A stretch of DNA of 64,000 nt from Alteromonas stellipolaris (GCF_001562115.1 NZ_CP013926.1:434001-498000); one strand, 5' to 3'. Counted from the first letter of the stretch, positions 10,371 to 20,737 are shown. Numbers and translations are program-made. The notes: generated by a model not told the origin, from the sequence alone.

Positions 10371-11009
10371 ATGGCGATTGGTCTAGTCGGTCGTAAAGTG
10401 GGTATGACTCGCATCTTCACTGAAGATGGTACGTCTATCCCTGTGACTGTTATTGAAGCGACCCCAAACCGTGTGACTCAGTTACGTACTGAAGAACTTG
10501 ACGGTTATCGCGCTCTTCAGGTTACTACTGGAAGCAAGAAAACGAACCGCGTTAACAAAGCTGAAGCAGGTCATTTTGCCAAAGCTGGTGTTGAAGCAGG
10601 TCGTGCTCTAGTAGAATTCCGCCTGGAAGATAACGAAGGTGGCGATATTGAAGTAGGCAGTGAAATCACTGTTGAAATCTTTAACGACACTAAAAAGATT
10701 GATGTCACTGGTACATCAAAAGGTAAAGGTTTTGCTGGCGCGATCAAACGTTGGAACTTTAGTTCACAACGTATGACTCACGGTAACTCTTTGTCTCACC
10801 GTGCACCTGGTTCGATTGGTCAAAACCAATCACCTGGTAAAGTTTTCAAAGGTAAGAAAATGGCTGGTCAGCTTGGTAACAAGCAAGTGACTACCCAATC
10901 TTTGGAAGTGGTACGTGTAGACGTAGAAAACAGCCTAATCCTTGTTAAAGGTGCCGTACCTGGCGCAACTGGCGGCGATGTAATCGTTAAGCCAGCTGTT
11001 AAAGCGTAA
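10371..11009 (+). CDS. rplC: 50S ribosomal protein L3
   Basis: A 212-residue large-subunit protein that organises the 3' end of 23S rRNA near the peptidyl-transferase centre. It starts [16 protein letters not shown] and contains the extended loop with [18 protein letters not shown], including the glutamine that is methylated by PrmB in E. coli. The AGAGAGG ribosome site lies ten bases before the ATG. Second gene of the S10 operon, 18 bases before rplD. Confidence 0.98.
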   Translation: MAIGLVGRKVGMTRIFTEDGTSIPVTVIEATPNRVTQLRTEELDGYRALQVTTGSKKTNRVNKAEAGHFAKAGVEAGRALVEFRLEDNEGGDIEVGSEITVEIFNDTKKIDVTGTSKGKGFAGAIKRWNFSSQRMTHGNSLSHRAPGSIGQNQSPGKVFKGKKMAGQLGNKQVTTQSLEVVRVDVENSLILVKGAVPGATGGDVIVKPAVKA

Positions 11010-11027
11010 CGTCTGGGGAGTGAACTG

Positions 11028-11633
11028 ATGGAATTAACATTGAAAGATGCGCAAAGCGCTCTTGAAGTATCCGAAGCGACCTTTGGACGTGAATTCAACG
11101 AAGCCTTGGTACACCAAGTCGTTGTAGCTTACGGTGCAGGTGCTCGTCAGGGTACAAAGGCGCAGAAGACTCGCGCTGAAGTACGTGGTGGTGGTAAGAA
11201 GCCATGGCGTCAAAAAGGCACAGGCCGTGCTCGTGCTGGTACTATCCGCAGCCCAATTTGGGTTGGTGGTGGCCGTGCATTCGCAGCCAAGCCTCGTGAC
11301 TTTGATCAAAAAGTTAACAAGAAAATGTATCGTGGTGCTATCAAAAGCATCTTGTCTGAACTAATCCGTCAAGACCGTTTGGTTGTGGTAGAGAAGTTTG
11401 GTGTGGAAGCACCTAAGACAAAAGAACTTATTGCTAAGCTTAACGACTATGAACTAAATGATGTTCTTATCGTTACTGCTGATGTTGATGAGAACTTGTT
11501 CCTAGCGGCACGCAACTTGTACAAAGTTGACGTACGTGATGTTGCAGGCATCGACCCAGTAAGTTTGATTGCATTTGAAAAAGTGCTAATTACAGCTGAT
11601 GCGGTTAAACAACTTGAGGAGGCGTTAGCATGA
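11028..11633 (+). CDS. rplD: 50S ribosomal protein L4
   Basis: A 201-residue protein whose long loop (about residues 40-95, rich in Gly/Arg: [20 protein letters not shown]) lines the exit tunnel. In enterobacteria L4 also represses its own operon through the leader; the attenuator-like leader upstream of rpsJ fits that. Its stop overlaps the start of rplW by four bases (ATGA), so the two are translationally coupled. Confidence 0.98.
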   Translation: MELTLKDAQSALEVSEATFGREFNEALVHQVVVAYGAGARQGTKAQKTRAEVRGGGKKPWRQKGTGRARAGTIRSPIWVGGGRAFAAKPRDFDQKVNKKMYRGAIKSILSELIRQDRLVVVEKFGVEAPKTKELIAKLNDYELNDVLIVTADVDENLFLAARNLYKVDVRDVAGIDPVSLIAFEKVLITADAVKQLEEALA

Positions 11634-11929
11634 AAGAAGAACGTCTACTGAAGGTGCTTTTAGCACCGCATGTTTCAGAAAAGTCTACTATGGCTGCTGA
11701 AGCAAGCAACACGGTTGTATTTAAAGTAGCGAAAGATTCGAACAAAGCTGAAATCAAAGCTGCAGTTGAAAAACTGTTTGAAGTTGAGGTTGAAGGCGTT
11801 CGTACTGTAAACGTTAAGGGTAAAACCAAGCGTCACGGTCAGTCTTTCGGTAAACGCAGTGACTGGAAAAAGGCCTACGTGGTTCTTAAAGAAGGTCAGG
11901 ACATCGACTTTGTCGGTGGCGCTGAGTAA
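11630..11929 (+). CDS. rplW: 50S ribosomal protein L23
   Basis: A 99-residue protein at the tunnel exit, docking site for trigger factor and SRP. It starts [20 protein letters not shown] and has the conserved [25 protein letters not shown] loop region. GGAGG lies ten bases before the ATG, inside the end of rplD, which it overlaps by four bases. Confidence 0.98.
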   Translation: MKEERLLKVLLAPHVSEKSTMAAEASNTVVFKVAKDSNKAEIKAAVEKLFEVEVEGVRTVNVKGKTKRHGQSFGKRSDWKKAYVVLKEGQDIDFVGGAE

Positions 11930-11943
11930 GAAGGGGATTAGAA

Positions 11944-12768
11944 ATGCCATTATTGAAAGCTAAGCCAACTTCTGCCGGTCGTCGTCACGTTGTTCAGGTT
12001 ACTAACCCTGACCTTCACAAAGGCGCGCCTTACGCACCTTTGCTTGAAAAGAACAGCAAATCTGGCGGTCGTAACAACCATGGTCGTATTACAACTCGTC
12101 ATATTGGTGGTGGTCATAAACAACACTACCGTGTGATTGACTTTAAACGCAACAAAGACGGCATTCCAGCCGCTGTTGAGCGTTTAGAATACGATCCTAA
12201 CCGTTCTGCTAACATTGCTCTAGTATTGTATGCAGATGGTGAGCGTCGTTACATTCTGGCTCCAAAGGGTATGAAAGCTGGTGATGCAATCCAGTCTGGT
12301 TCGGATGCTCCGATCAAGTCTGGTAACACATTACCAATGCGTAATATCCCAGTAGGTTCTGTTGTACACGCAATTGAAATGAAGCCTGGTAAAGGTGCAC
12401 AAATTGCACGTTCTGCCGGTGCTTATGCTCAGATCCTAGCACGTGACGGAAACTATGTTACCTTGCGTCTACGTTCTGGCGAAATGCGTAAAGTACTATC
12501 TGATTGCCGCGCCACCATTGGTGAAGTAGGCAATGCAGAGCACATGCTGCGTTCACTGGGTAAAGCCGGTGCAACCCGCTGGCGTGGTGTTCGTCCTACA
12601 GTTCGTGGTGTTGCCATGAACCCAGTAGACCACCCACACGGTGGTGGTGAAGGACGCACGTCGGGTGGTCGTCATCCAGTATCTCCTTGGGGTGTTCCTA
12701 CTAAAGGTAAGAAAACCCGAAGTAACAAGCGTACCGATAAACTTATCGTACGTCGTCGTAATAAGTAA
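11944..12768 (+). CDS. rplB: 50S ribosomal protein L2
   Basis: A 274-residue universal protein needed for subunit joining and peptidyl-transferase activity. It shows the family signature [19 protein letters not shown], with the functionally important histidine in DHPHGG (around residue 230), and the basic C-terminus ending RRRNK. It lies 14 bases after rplW. Confidence 0.98.
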   Translation: MPLLKAKPTSAGRRHVVQVTNPDLHKGAPYAPLLEKNSKSGGRNNHGRITTRHIGGGHKQHYRVIDFKRNKDGIPAAVERLEYDPNRSANIALVLYADGERRYILAPKGMKAGDAIQSGSDAPIKSGNTLPMRNIPVGSVVHAIEMKPGKGAQIARSAGAYAQILARDGNYVTLRLRSGEMRKVLSDCRATIGEVGNAEHMLRSLGKAGATRWRGVRPTVRGVAMNPVDHPHGGGEGRTSGGRHPVSPWGVPTKGKKTRSNKRTDKLIVRRRNK

Positions 12769-12783
12769 CAGCGAGGATTCACC

Positions 12784-13059
12784 ATGCCACGTTCTCTCAA
12801 GAAGGGTCCATTTATTGACCTTCACTTGCTGAAGAAGGTAGAGGCTGCAGTGGAAAAGAACGAACGTAAACCAATTAAGACTTGGTCTCGTCGTTCTATG
12901 ATCATCCCAGATATGATTGGGTTGACCATTGCGGTCCATAACGGTCGCCAGCACGTTCCAGTCATCATCAGCGATGAAATGGTCGGCCACAAGTTGGGCG
13001 AATTTGCGCCAACGCGTACTTACCGCGGCCATGTCGCGGATAAGAAAAGCAAACGATAA
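12784..13059 (+). CDS. rpsS: 30S ribosomal protein S19
   Basis: A 91-residue protein of the 30S head, partner of S13. It starts [20 protein letters not shown] and ends with the conserved [25 protein letters not shown] lies seven bases before the ATG. It follows rplB by 15 bases. Confidence 0.98.
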   Translation: MPRSLKKGPFIDLHLLKKVEAAVEKNERKPIKTWSRRSMIIPDMIGLTIAVHNGRQHVPVIISDEMVGHKLGEFAPTRTYRGHVADKKSKR

Positions 13060-13071
13060 GGGGTAGGATAA

Positions 13072-13404
13072 ATGGAAGCATTAGCTAAACACCGTTTTGC
13101 CCGCTCGTCTGCTCAAAAAGCACGCTTGGTAGCGGATCAAATTCGCGGTATGCACGTTGAGAAAGCGCTTGAGCTTCTTACGTACAGCCCGAAGAAAAGC
13201 GCAGCGCTGGTTAAAAAAGTTTTGGAATCTGCGATTGCAAATGCAGAACACAATGAAGGCGCTGACATCGACGAATTAGTCGTTGCCAAGGTTTTCGTTG
13301 ACGAAGGTCCAACTATGAAACGTATCAAGCCACGTGCCAAAGGCCGTGCAGATCGTATCTTTAAGCGTAGCAGTCACATCACTGTGGTTGTAGCGGATAA
13401 CTAG
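13072..13404 (+). CDS. rplV: 50S ribosomal protein L22
   Basis: A 110-residue protein whose beta-hairpin (around [15 protein letters not shown]) reaches into the exit tunnel and is a macrolide-resistance site in other bacteria. No unusual change is evident in the loop. It follows rpsS by 12 bases and precedes rpsC by nine. Confidence 0.98.
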   Translation: MEALAKHRFARSSAQKARLVADQIRGMHVEKALELLTYSPKKSAALVKKVLESAIANAEHNEGADIDELVVAKVFVDEGPTMKRIKPRAKGRADRIFKRSSHITVVVADN

Positions 13405-13413
13405 GAGTAGATA

Positions 13414-14118
13414 ATGGGACAGAAGGTACATCCTACAGGTATACGCCTGGGTATCAGTAAACCATGGACTTCTACCTGGTACGCTAATACTGGTGACTAT
13501 GCGGATAACCTGTATAACGATCATCAGGTACGTAAGTATCTGACTAAACAGCTTAAAAGCGCTTCACTTTCTAAAATCGTGATCGAGCGTCCTGCTAAGA
13601 GCATCCGTGTGACTATTCACACTGCTCGTCCAGGCGTAGTAATCGGTAAAAAAGGTGAAGATGTAGAGAAGCTTCGCGCCTATGTTTCTAAGCTAGCCGG
13701 TGTGCCAGCTCAGATTAACATTGCAGAAGTTCGCAAGCCTGAGCTTGACGGACAACTGGTTGCCGATAGTATCTCTAGCCAGCTAGAGCGTCGTGTAATG
13801 TTCCGTCGTGCTATGAAGCGCGCGGTACAAAACGCAATGCGTCTTGGTGCTAAGGGTATTAAAGTTGAAGTAAGTGGCCGTTTGGGCGGAGCAGAAATTG
13901 CTCGTTCTGAATGGTACCGTGAAGGTCGCGTACCTCTGCACACATTTCGTGCAGATATCGATTACGCAACTTCAGAAGCTGCAACTACCTACGGTATTAT
14001 TGGTGTGAAGGTATGGATCTTCAAAGGTGAAGTTCTGGGCGGTTTGCCTACAACTCAAGAGCAAGCTCCGCCTGCTCAACCTAAGAAGAAAGGCCGCAAC
14101 TCTAAGCGTGAGGGCTAA
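13414..14118 (+). CDS. rpsC: 30S ribosomal protein S3
   Basis: A 234-residue protein forming the mRNA entry site of the 30S subunit. It starts [14 protein letters not shown] and contains a KH domain with the [17 protein letters not shown] motif (about residues 64-80). The C-terminal tail after LGGLPTT is Pro/Lys/Arg rich, a common variable end of S3. Three bases separate it from rplP. Confidence 0.98.
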   Translation: MGQKVHPTGIRLGISKPWTSTWYANTGDYADNLYNDHQVRKYLTKQLKSASLSKIVIERPAKSIRVTIHTARPGVVIGKKGEDVEKLRAYVSKLAGVPAQINIAEVRKPELDGQLVADSISSQLERRVMFRRAMKRAVQNAMRLGAKGIKVEVSGRLGGAEIARSEWYREGRVPLHTFRADIDYATSEAATTYGIIGVKVWIFKGEVLGGLPTTQEQAPPAQPKKKGRNSKREG

Positions 14119-14121
14119 ATC

Positions 14122-14535
14122 ATGTTACAACCAAAGCGTACGAAATTTCGTAAAATGCATAAAGGTCGTAACCGTGGTCTTGCCATTGCGGGGAGCAAGG
14201 TAAGCTTCGGTACTTATGGCCTGAAAGCAGTTGGCCGTGGTCGTATGACCGCTCGCCAAATCGAAGCAGCGCGTCGTGCTATGACTCGTCACGTTAAACG
14301 TCAAGGTAAAATTTGGATTCGAGTTTTCCCTGATAAGCCAATTACTGAGAAGCCTCTTGAAGTGCGTCAAGGTAAAGGTAAAGGTAACGTTGAGTACTGG
14401 GTATGCCAAATTCAACCTGGACGTGTTCTTTATGAGATGGAAGGTGTTCCTGAATCTCTAGCACGCGAAGCGTTTGAATTGGCAGCGGCTAAACTGCCAT
14501 TTAAGACAACCTTTGTAACTCGGACGGTGATGTAA
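14122..14535 (+). CDS. rplP: 50S ribosomal protein L16
   Basis: A 137-residue protein next to the A site, starting [19 protein letters not shown]. The conserved arginine hydroxylated by YcfD in E. coli lies in the [10 protein letters not shown] neighbourhood. The stop codon shares one base with the rpmC start (TAATG), so the two are coupled. Confidence 0.98.
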   Translation: MLQPKRTKFRKMHKGRNRGLAIAGSKVSFGTYGLKAVGRGRMTARQIEAARRAMTRHVKRQGKIWIRVFPDKPITEKPLEVRQGKGKGNVEYWVCQIQPGRVLYEMEGVPESLAREAFELAAAKLPFKTTFVTRTVM

Positions 14536-14726
14536 TGAAAGCGACTGAACTGAAAGAAAAAAGCGTAGAAGAGCTGAACGCAGAGTTGATTAACCTGCTA
14601 CGCGAACAGTTCAACTTGCGCATGCAGCACTCAACTGGTCAACTTGAAAAGACTGATCAATTGAGAACTGTACGTCGTAACATCGCGCGTGTTAAAACCA
14701 TTCTGACTCAAAAGGCTGATGCGTAA
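14535..14726 (+). CDS. rpmC: 50S ribosomal protein L29
   Basis: A 63-residue helical protein near the tunnel exit, starting [18 protein letters not shown] and with the central REQFNLRMQ helix typical of L29. It overlaps its neighbours on both sides by one base (TAATG junctions). Confidence 0.98.
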   Translation: MKATELKEKSVEELNAELINLLREQFNLRMQHSTGQLEKTDQLRTVRRNIARVKTILTQKADA

Positions 14727-14983
14727 TGACTGAACAAAAAGTTCGTACAGTGCAAGGTCGTGTGGTTAGCAACAAGATGGATAAAACCATTACTGTTGTT
14801 GTTGAGCGTTTTGTAAAACACCCTATCTACGGGAAGTTCATCAAACGTTCTACTAAACTTCACGCCCACGATGAAGAAAACGTATGTAACCAAGGCGACG
14901 TAGTCACTATTAGTGAATGTCGTCCATTGTCTAAAAGCAAAAATTGGACATTGGTTAGCGTTGTAGAAAAAGCTGGCGTTTAA
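14726..14983 (+). CDS. rpsQ: 30S ribosomal protein S17
   Basis: An 85-residue OB-fold protein that initiates 30S assembly. It has the S17 signature [14 protein letters not shown] near the N-terminus and [18 protein letters not shown] at the end. It is the last gene of this operon; a strong terminator follows within 25 bases and rplN does not follow. Confidence 0.98.
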   Translation: MTEQKVRTVQGRVVSNKMDKTITVVVERFVKHPIYGKFIKRSTKLHAHDEENVCNQGDVVTISECRPLSKSKNWTLVSVVEKAGV

Positions 14984-15005
14984 TCGCTGACTTTTCTTAC
15001 AATTG

Positions 15006-15034
15006 AAAAAGCCGCTCTTGAGCGGCTTTTTTAT
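15006..15034. terminator. Bidirectional terminator closing the S10 operon
   Basis: Stem GCCGCT/AGCGGC (15011-15026) with five A on the left extending the stem and six T on the right. It stands between convergent rpsQ and the GT4 gene and can serve both. Confidence 0.93.
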
Positions 15035-15058
15035 TGCTTAAAATTCAACAATACAAAA

Positions 15059-16150
15059 TTATGATGGCTGTGTGACGGTCAAATACAACTCGCTATAACT
15101 AGCCGCCATTTCCTTGGTACTGAAATGCCCTTTTACATGTTGATACAACTGATTGCCTAAGGTCTCTCGGGTTTGCTTATCATTTACCAGTGTAATCAGC
15201 GCATCGGCTATTTCATCTATATTCCCTGGCGTCACCATTAATCCCGTTTCATCATGCTCGATAATTTCTGGAATGCCGCCTACAGGTGTAGATACCACAG
15301 CACGCTTACAGGCTCCCGCTTGAAGAAGAATAACGCCCAAGCCCTCTGCATAAGCGGGGTGAACCACAATATCAACACTGGGCAGAATTTTGCTAACCTC
15401 ATCGGTAAAGCCGCACAGATGCACGTGTTCGGTAAGCAAATGTCGTTCGATAAGCGCTTGATAGCTTTCTTTAAGATTCCCTTTGCCAAAGAGTAAGCAG
15501 CTTACTTTAGGGTTATTTTGAACCACTTTTTCCATAGCCAAAATAATATCGGCTTGGCCTTTACGAGATATAAGCTGAGCAAAGTTGGCAATAACTGTAT
15601 GGTCTGACGGAATGGAAAAGGTTTCACTTAGCCAGGCTTTGTCCGCAGTCTTAGAGAACTCCTTAAAGTCGACTGATGAGTGAATAACCGGTTGGTGTTT
15701 TACCGCTTCACAGTGATGGCTCACTACATTAAATACGCCCTCGGAAATACTCGCTACAGCCGCAAACTGGCTGTATTTGTAGGTAGCAAAAAGTGACTCA
15801 GGATTATCTACTCGTCGGGTGCATATAGCGGGAATGCCGGTTATCTTTGCTACCATGGCGCCGAATACATCTGCCCCACGGCGGCTATGTACATGAATCA
15901 CGTCGGCCTTAATTTTACGAGCGATGTTCACCATGCGTTTTACTGCAAATAAGTCGGTTTCTCCGCGATAGGAAATAGTATGTGTTTGGCAGCCCGAAAG
16001 GGCCAGCGACGCAATTTTACTGTCTTCTGGACATATTAAGTGGTTTTCGTAATCAAACTGACGGTTCAGTGAATCTAACAAGTAGACCACTTGTTTAGCG
16101 CCGCCGTACAGGTTTCGACCCAATTCAATATGCAAAATCTTTAAGCTCAC
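15059..16150 (-). CDS. GT4-family glycosyltransferase, probable LPS core or envelope glycan
   Basis: A 363-residue GT-B fold enzyme that transfers a sugar from a nucleotide donor, probably on the inner face of the cytoplasmic membrane. The N-terminal half has the acceptor-side GGAKQVVYLL and HVHSRRGADVFG motifs. The C-terminal GT4 donor domain (about 175-345) contains the usual glycine-rich and E-x7-E region: PAYAEGLGVILLQAGACKRAVVST. It overlaps the upstream heptosyltransferase-like gene by four bases (ATGA), so the two are co-translated. Together with waaA on the other side, the context points to lipopolysaccharide core assembly; the exact sugar is unknown. Confidence 0.88.
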   Translation of the reverse strand: MSLKILHIELGRNLYGGAKQVVYLLDSLNRQFDYENHLICPEDSKIASLALSGCQTHTISYRGETDLFAVKRMVNIARKIKADVIHVHSRRGADVFGAMVAKITGIPAICTRRVDNPESLFATYKYSQFAAVASISEGVFNVVSHHCEAVKHQPVIHSSVDFKEFSKTADKAWLSETFSIPSDHTVIANFAQLISRKGQADIILAMEKVVQNNPKVSCLLFGKGNLKESYQALIERHLLTEHVHLCGFTDEVSKILPSVDIVVHPAYAEGLGVILLQAGACKRAVVSTPVGGIPEIIEHDETGLMVTPGNIDEIADALITLVNDKQTRETLGNQLYQHVKGHFSTKEMAASYSELYLTVTQPS

Positions 16151-17181
16151 AAGTATTCCTTCACAGTGGTAAAAACTTCTTCTGGGCGAATGGATGCCAT
16201 ACAGTCAAATGTACCATTACAGGTTGGTTTACGCTTGCATGGCGCACAGACTAGGCTTTTATATAATACATGAGTGTTGGCATTATCAGTATATGTATAC
16301 GGACAGGTAGACCCAAAAAGAGCAACTGTAGGGCGAAGAAAAGTGACCGCCATGTGTGTTAGGCCAGTATCAACGCCAATAAAGGCTTCAGACTCTTTCA
16401 CGGCCACGGCTGATTCTGCTAACGATATATGCCCCGCTAATGAATAAACATCACTATCATTGAAGGTTAGTGACTCTGCTTCACAGCTATCTGACGGGCC
16501 GCCTAGAATAACAATAGAGATATCACTGTGTTGACGAATCAAGGTGATAAGTTGCTTCCAGTGATTAATTGGCCAGTGCTTTTGCGGGCGGGTAGTAAAG
16601 GGGGCTAGTACAATATAATTGCTATTCACCGGCAGTGCATCTAGTGTGCGCCGTAACTGTAGTGTGGCAGCTTCCCCCATCTCGACACGTAGTTGGTAGG
16701 AGTTAGCGCCCATATGCTTTGCTAAAAAACGGTACTCGCTACTGATTTCTTCTGATATTGGTTTATCTATCGTGTCGGTCAAAAAACGCTGGCTTTGCTC
16801 TTTACTGTTAAAACCAATACGGTGGGCCGCGCCACTGAGATAGGCTAAAAAGGCACTTTTAAGTAAGCCTTGGGCATCAATGGCGTGGGTAAAGCCTTTA
16901 TCGCGGAGTTGTCGCCTAAATGCCAGAACGGATTTGAACAAAGACCAATAGGCGCGCTTCTTACCAAACGCTTTCCATTCGCTTTTCGGCCATACAAGAA
17001 TGTCATCTACAAAAGGGTGGTGCAGTATTAGCTCTGCATACGGTTTTTCGACTAACCAAGTAACTCGGGCATTAGGTAGAGCTGCTTTTATGCTGTACGG
17101 AAGCCCTGAGGCCATTACAATGTCACCAATAGCGCTAAGCCTGATTAAAAGTACGTTCGGCTGGGTTGCAGTAGAGCTCAT
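16147..17181 (-). CDS. GT9-family heptosyltransferase-like protein
   Basis: A 344-residue ADP-heptose:LPS heptosyltransferase-type enzyme adding a core sugar at the cytoplasmic membrane. Evidence: N-terminal VLLIRLSAIGDIVMASGL, the DAQGLLKSA segment, the donor-site stretch GVDTGLTHMAVTFLRPTVALFG, and a C-terminal Cys cluster (CAPCKRKPTC...FDCM) typical of heptosyltransferases. The frame opens at a GTG (17223), but the ATG at 17181 aligns with family N-termini; its ribosome site is weak. It overlaps the GT4 gene by four bases and is divergent from waaA 145 bases away. It resembles WaaC, but the subtype is not certain. Confidence 0.88.
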   Translation of the reverse strand: MSSTATQPNVLLIRLSAIGDIVMASGLPYSIKAALPNARVTWLVEKPYAELILHHPFVDDILVWPKSEWKAFGKKRAYWSLFKSVLAFRRQLRDKGFTHAIDAQGLLKSAFLAYLSGAAHRIGFNSKEQSQRFLTDTIDKPISEEISSEYRFLAKHMGANSYQLRVEMGEAATLQLRRTLDALPVNSNYIVLAPFTTRPQKHWPINHWKQLITLIRQHSDISIVILGGPSDSCEAESLTFNDSDVYSLAGHISLAESAVAVKESEAFIGVDTGLTHMAVTFLRPTVALFGSTCPYTYTDNANTHVLYKSLVCAPCKRKPTCNGTFDCMASIRPEEVFTTVKEYL

Positions 17182-17325
17182 AAAACTTACATGTAGACGA
17201 GTTATAATGGGTGAGTAAAACACATAATAACGTCAGTTTGATGACGACCTAGCATAGCGCTACGCTTTTCGTTTATTGTGTAGTTAGCCAGTCAGGCTGC
17301 CAAAGAATAACAATAGGAATTACTA

Positions 17326-18642
17326 ATGATAAGAGGCGGTAAAGAAGCCGAATACAGACCTACATTACTAGAAGATGTCTGTCGCTGGCTTTACTCCTGT
17401 GTATTATTTTGCATTATCCCTTTCGCATTTATCCAGCTAATGCGCCGTGGTGCGACAAGAAATAAAGAATATAACCAGCGCCGGTTTGAACGATTCGGTT
17501 TCGTAGCTATACCCCCTAAAACTGGCGGTTACCTGTTTCACTGTGTTTCAGTTGGTGAAGTGGTGGCGGCATCTTGCTTAATAAAGCGCATCATTCAGGC
17601 TGAGCCAGATACACAAATTACGGTGACCACCACTACACCCACAGGATCGGCAAGGGTACGTGATATTTTTGGTAATACTGTGCATCACTTTTACTTACCC
17701 TATGACCTGCATACGGCCATGGCTGCAATGATAAAGCGCGTTAAACCTAAAGCAGTACTTATTACCGAAGTCGAATTATGGCCTAACTTTATACATGCCT
17801 GCTGGAAGCGTCACATACCGATAATGGTGATTAATGCGCGTATGACAGATAGGTCGGCCAAGCGCTACATGAAGATAAGTAAGCTATTTAGGCCGATGCT
17901 AAACAAACTTTCTCATATATGTACTCAAGGTCAACGTGATTACAATAATTACCTTGCACTCGGTATGCCTGAAACACGTATGACCCAAACCAATAATATT
18001 AAGTTTGACCAAGCTGCTAGCACAACGGATCAAAGCGTAGGGTTTATGGGCCTTTCACTAACAGATGGCCCAATATTAGTTGCTGGCAGTACCCACGATC
18101 TTGAAGAGCAAGCCATGATTGATGCCATAAAGATAATTGGCTCATCAAGTGCAGTTAATCTTCGCCTACTGTTAGTGCCTCGTCATCCAGAACGGTTTGA
18201 TACAGTCGCTAAGCTTTTAGAGCAAAACGAACTTGAATACGTTCGTACAAGTAACATTGATGCTATATCCCCAGAAACTAACGTTATTTTGCTTGATGAA
18301 ATGGGCAAATTAAATAGTGCTTATAGCGTTGCCAGTTTCGCGTTTGTAGGTGGCTCGATTGCAAATCGAGGTGGCCATAATGCGCTAGAGCCAGCCGCCT
18401 TTTCAATTCCCATAATGATGGGGCCGCATACCTATAACAACCCAGTAATTTGTGAGTATTTGGCAGAACGTGGTGCCCTTACCAAAATAGAGAATGCACA
18501 GGAAATTGCTCAGCAGTGTGAAGCTTGGATTAATAACCCGTTGAAACGAGAAGAAGCTGGAAAAGCCGGCCGTAAAGTTTTAGAGGAAAACAGTGGTGCA
18601 TTGGATAAAACGTTAGCGGTTGTAAAACGTAATGTAGATTAG
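17326..18642 (+). CDS. waaA: 3-deoxy-D-manno-octulosonic acid transferase
   Basis: Transfers Kdo from CMP-Kdo to lipid A precursor, an essential LPS step at the inner membrane. The 438-residue protein has an N-terminal membrane anchor (LYSCVLFCIIPFAFIQL, about 22-38), then a GT30 domain with HCVSVGEVVAA containing the catalytic Glu78, TEVELWPN, AGSTHDLEE and the donor loop VGGSIANRGGHNALEPA. About 20 residues precede the anchor, a little longer than in E. coli. The start is supported by AGGAA seven bases upstream. It is divergent from the two glycosyltransferase genes, forming an LPS core locus. Confidence 0.95.
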   Translation: MIRGGKEAEYRPTLLEDVCRWLYSCVLFCIIPFAFIQLMRRGATRNKEYNQRRFERFGFVAIPPKTGGYLFHCVSVGEVVAASCLIKRIIQAEPDTQITVTTTTPTGSARVRDIFGNTVHHFYLPYDLHTAMAAMIKRVKPKAVLITEVELWPNFIHACWKRHIPIMVINARMTDRSAKRYMKISKLFRPMLNKLSHICTQGQRDYNNYLALGMPETRMTQTNNIKFDQAASTTDQSVGFMGLSLTDGPILVAGSTHDLEEQAMIDAIKIIGSSSAVNLRLLLVPRHPERFDTVAKLLEQNELEYVRTSNIDAISPETNVILLDEMGKLNSAYSVASFAFVGGSIANRGGHNALEPAAFSIPIMMGPHTYNNPVICEYLAERGALTKIENAQEIAQQCEAWINNPLKREEAGKAGRKVLEENSGALDKTLAVVKRNVD

Positions 18643-18937
18643 CCTTACCTATAAATATCAATTGGTTAATTTTAGCTCACCAAAATTGTGCGCGCATTGC
18701 ACCAAGGTTTTTCTTTGCACTCCTGTGGCAGCTCTTTAATTTATCAATAAATATATAACTTGTTGAAAATAAAAATAAAATACAAAGTGGTCTGTTCTTT
18801 GCTTTTATAACGCCGACAGCGTAGTTACGGTAAAATATAAACAATTATGCTTCTCACGAAGAAGCACTGAATTACGCGTTCTCCAGGGAGATGCACCCTG
18901 CTTAGGCAGGGTGCCATCTTAACCCGCTAGCATCTTC
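18643..18937. other. Intergenic region with a strong hairpin
   Basis: No gene seen. At 18889-18919 AGATGCACCCTGC and GCAGGGTGCCATCT pair over 13 bases with one bulge around a TTAG loop. It lies 19 bases beyond the antiporter stop codon (minus strand), but no T-run follows in either direction. It may be an mRNA 3' end stabiliser or a terminator of unusual form. Confidence 0.6.
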
Positions 18938-20737
18938 TTACACCGCTTCACCTTCAGGTAAAATCAAACTAATTACTCGCCACCCAGCTTTAGGGTGAAT
19001 GCTGTTTCCATTCACAAACGTGAAGCTTTTTCCTTCAACATCTATGGCTATTAATGGTGTAGCTCTATCGCCATACTTTTCATTGTATTGCGCAAAGGTG
19101 AACTCATCAGACAGTCGTGTGGTTTTCACGCTAGCATCGCGGGCAATTGCAGAGGCTAAATAGCCATAAGTCACACCTTCATCGAATAAGGTAAGACGTT
19201 TAGCGTATTGTTCGCTTACTTGGTGACTTGGACGGGTGGACTGTTCGTTACTTGTCAGTGCCCACACTTTGTCTTTGCCCATGGTATTTTCAAAGTGATA
19301 CGCAATGGGGGGGTTAAGTTGTTTGTAAGGCGACATAATTAACACCGTACCAAAGCTGGCAATATCGAGATGACGGGCTGCATGATCTGACATAGGGTTA
19401 CCAAAATATACCGGAATATCCATCATTCGTGCTTCTCGAATGGCATCCCAGTTGGTATCTGCAACGGTAACGCTTAGCTCTTGTTTAATCATTTCATCAG
19501 CAAGCATACGGTTAAACTTACTACCACCGAACATAAGGTAAGCGGTAGGGGCGGGGGCTCTTACTTTAAGCAACGTAGCGACACTTCGAGAAGTCAGGCT
19601 TTGTACCACTACAGTCGCGATAATCACAAGAAAGACCATAGGCACGATAACACCAGCACCCTCGTAGCCAATTTCCTCAAGCTTTAAAGAAAACAATGCA
19701 GATACGGCTGCTGCCACAATTCCGCGAGGAGCAATCCAGCTCAGCAAGGCGAGCTCATTAAGTTTAAGACCTGTGCCAATAGAAGATGCTGCTACCGATA
19801 ATGGGCGTGCAATAAACATGATTGCGCCAAGTACAACAAGCGCTCCCCAACCAATGTCCGCAATAGATTGAAGGCTAAGACGGGTAGCAAGTAAAATGAA
19901 CAAGCCAGAAATAAGCAGTACACTCAAGGTTTCTTTGAACTCTAAAATGTCTTCTACTTCCACGTTCTTCATATTGGCTAGCACCATACCTGTGATAGTG
20001 ACCGCCAATAGTCCAGATTCATGTGCAACATAATTTGACGCTGCAAACACACCAAGAATAATAGTCAAAACCGCGGTATTTAATAAGTAATGCGGTATCC
20101 AATCTTTGCGAATAGAAAGTCCTAGCAAGTAACCCGAACTAAACCCTAGTAGGAAACCAATCCCGATGGTTTTGCCAAAGGTGATAAAGGTATGGGAAAT
20201 CGCATTGCCTTGAGAGGCGACAATAAACTCAAATACCAATACGGCCAGCAGAGCGCCGATGGGGTCGATAACAATGCCTTCCCACCGTAAGATACTCGCT
20301 AAGTTAGATTTAGGTCGTACCGTACGCAGCATAGGCACAATCACAGTAGGGCCGGTCACCGTCACGATAGCACCGAATAAAAAGGAGAGTTGCCACGACA
20401 AGTCTAGGCTGTAATGGGCCGCCACTGCGGCTATAACCCAGGTGACTAATACACCCACACTACAAAGGTTACGTACCATATTGCCATGGCCCGCAATATC
20501 GCCAAACTTAAGGGTAAGGGATCCCTCGAACAGAATAATAGCAACGGAAAGCGATACAACAGGAAATAAAAGGTCGCCAAAAAGCGCATCAGCGTTAAGC
20601 ACACCAAATACTGGGCCAACCACAATGCCTACAATCAAAAGCGGCAAAATGGCAGGTAAACGAACTTTGTACGCGAGGTATTGGCAGCTAATCGACAATA
20701 AGCCTACTGCTACCAAAGACATGAGTGGATCTGACAA
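18938..20737 (-). CDS. CPA1-type sodium(potassium)/proton antiporter with C-terminal TrkA-like domain
   Basis: A 599-residue membrane protein with about 12 hydrophobic segments up to residue 385, then a cytosolic TrkA-N-like domain (about 395-500: YLMFGGSKFNRMLADEM...) and a TrkA-C-like tail. The membrane part contains the conserved TGPTVIVPMLR and RWEGIVIDPIGALLAVLVFEF segments seen in NhaP-like antiporters, with the conserved Asp in IDPIGA. It should exchange Na+ or K+ for protons in pH or salt homeostasis, gated by nucleotide through the TrkA part. The start is TTG, eight bases after AAGGGAA; the Met at residue 6 lacks such a site. Single gene. Confidence 0.9.
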   Translation of the reverse strand: MSDPLMSLVAVGLLSISCQYLAYKVRLPAILPLLIVGIVVGPVFGVLNADALFGDLLFPVVSLSVAIILFEGSLTLKFGDIAGHGNMVRNLCSVGVLVTWVIAAVAAHYSLDLSWQLSFLFGAIVTVTGPTVIVPMLRTVRPKSNLASILRWEGIVIDPIGALLAVLVFEFIVASQGNAISHTFITFGKTIGIGFLLGFSSGYLLGLSIRKDWIPHYLLNTAVLTIILGVFAASNYVAHESGLLAVTITGMVLANMKNVEVEDILEFKETLSVLLISGLFILLATRLSLQSIADIGWGALVVLGAIMFIARPLSVAASSIGTGLKLNELALLSWIAPRGIVAAAVSALFSLKLEEIGYEGAGVIVPMVFLVIIATVVVQSLTSRSVATLLKVRAPAPTAYLMFGGSKFNRMLADEMIKQELSVTVADTNWDAIREARMMDIPVYFGNPMSDHAARHLDIASFGTVLIMSPYKQLNPPIAYHFENTMGKDKVWALTSNEQSTRPSHQVSEQYAKRLTLFDEGVTYGYLASAIARDASVKTTRLSDEFTFAQYNEKYGDRATPLIAIDVEGKSFTFVNGNSIHPKAGWRVISLILPEGEAV

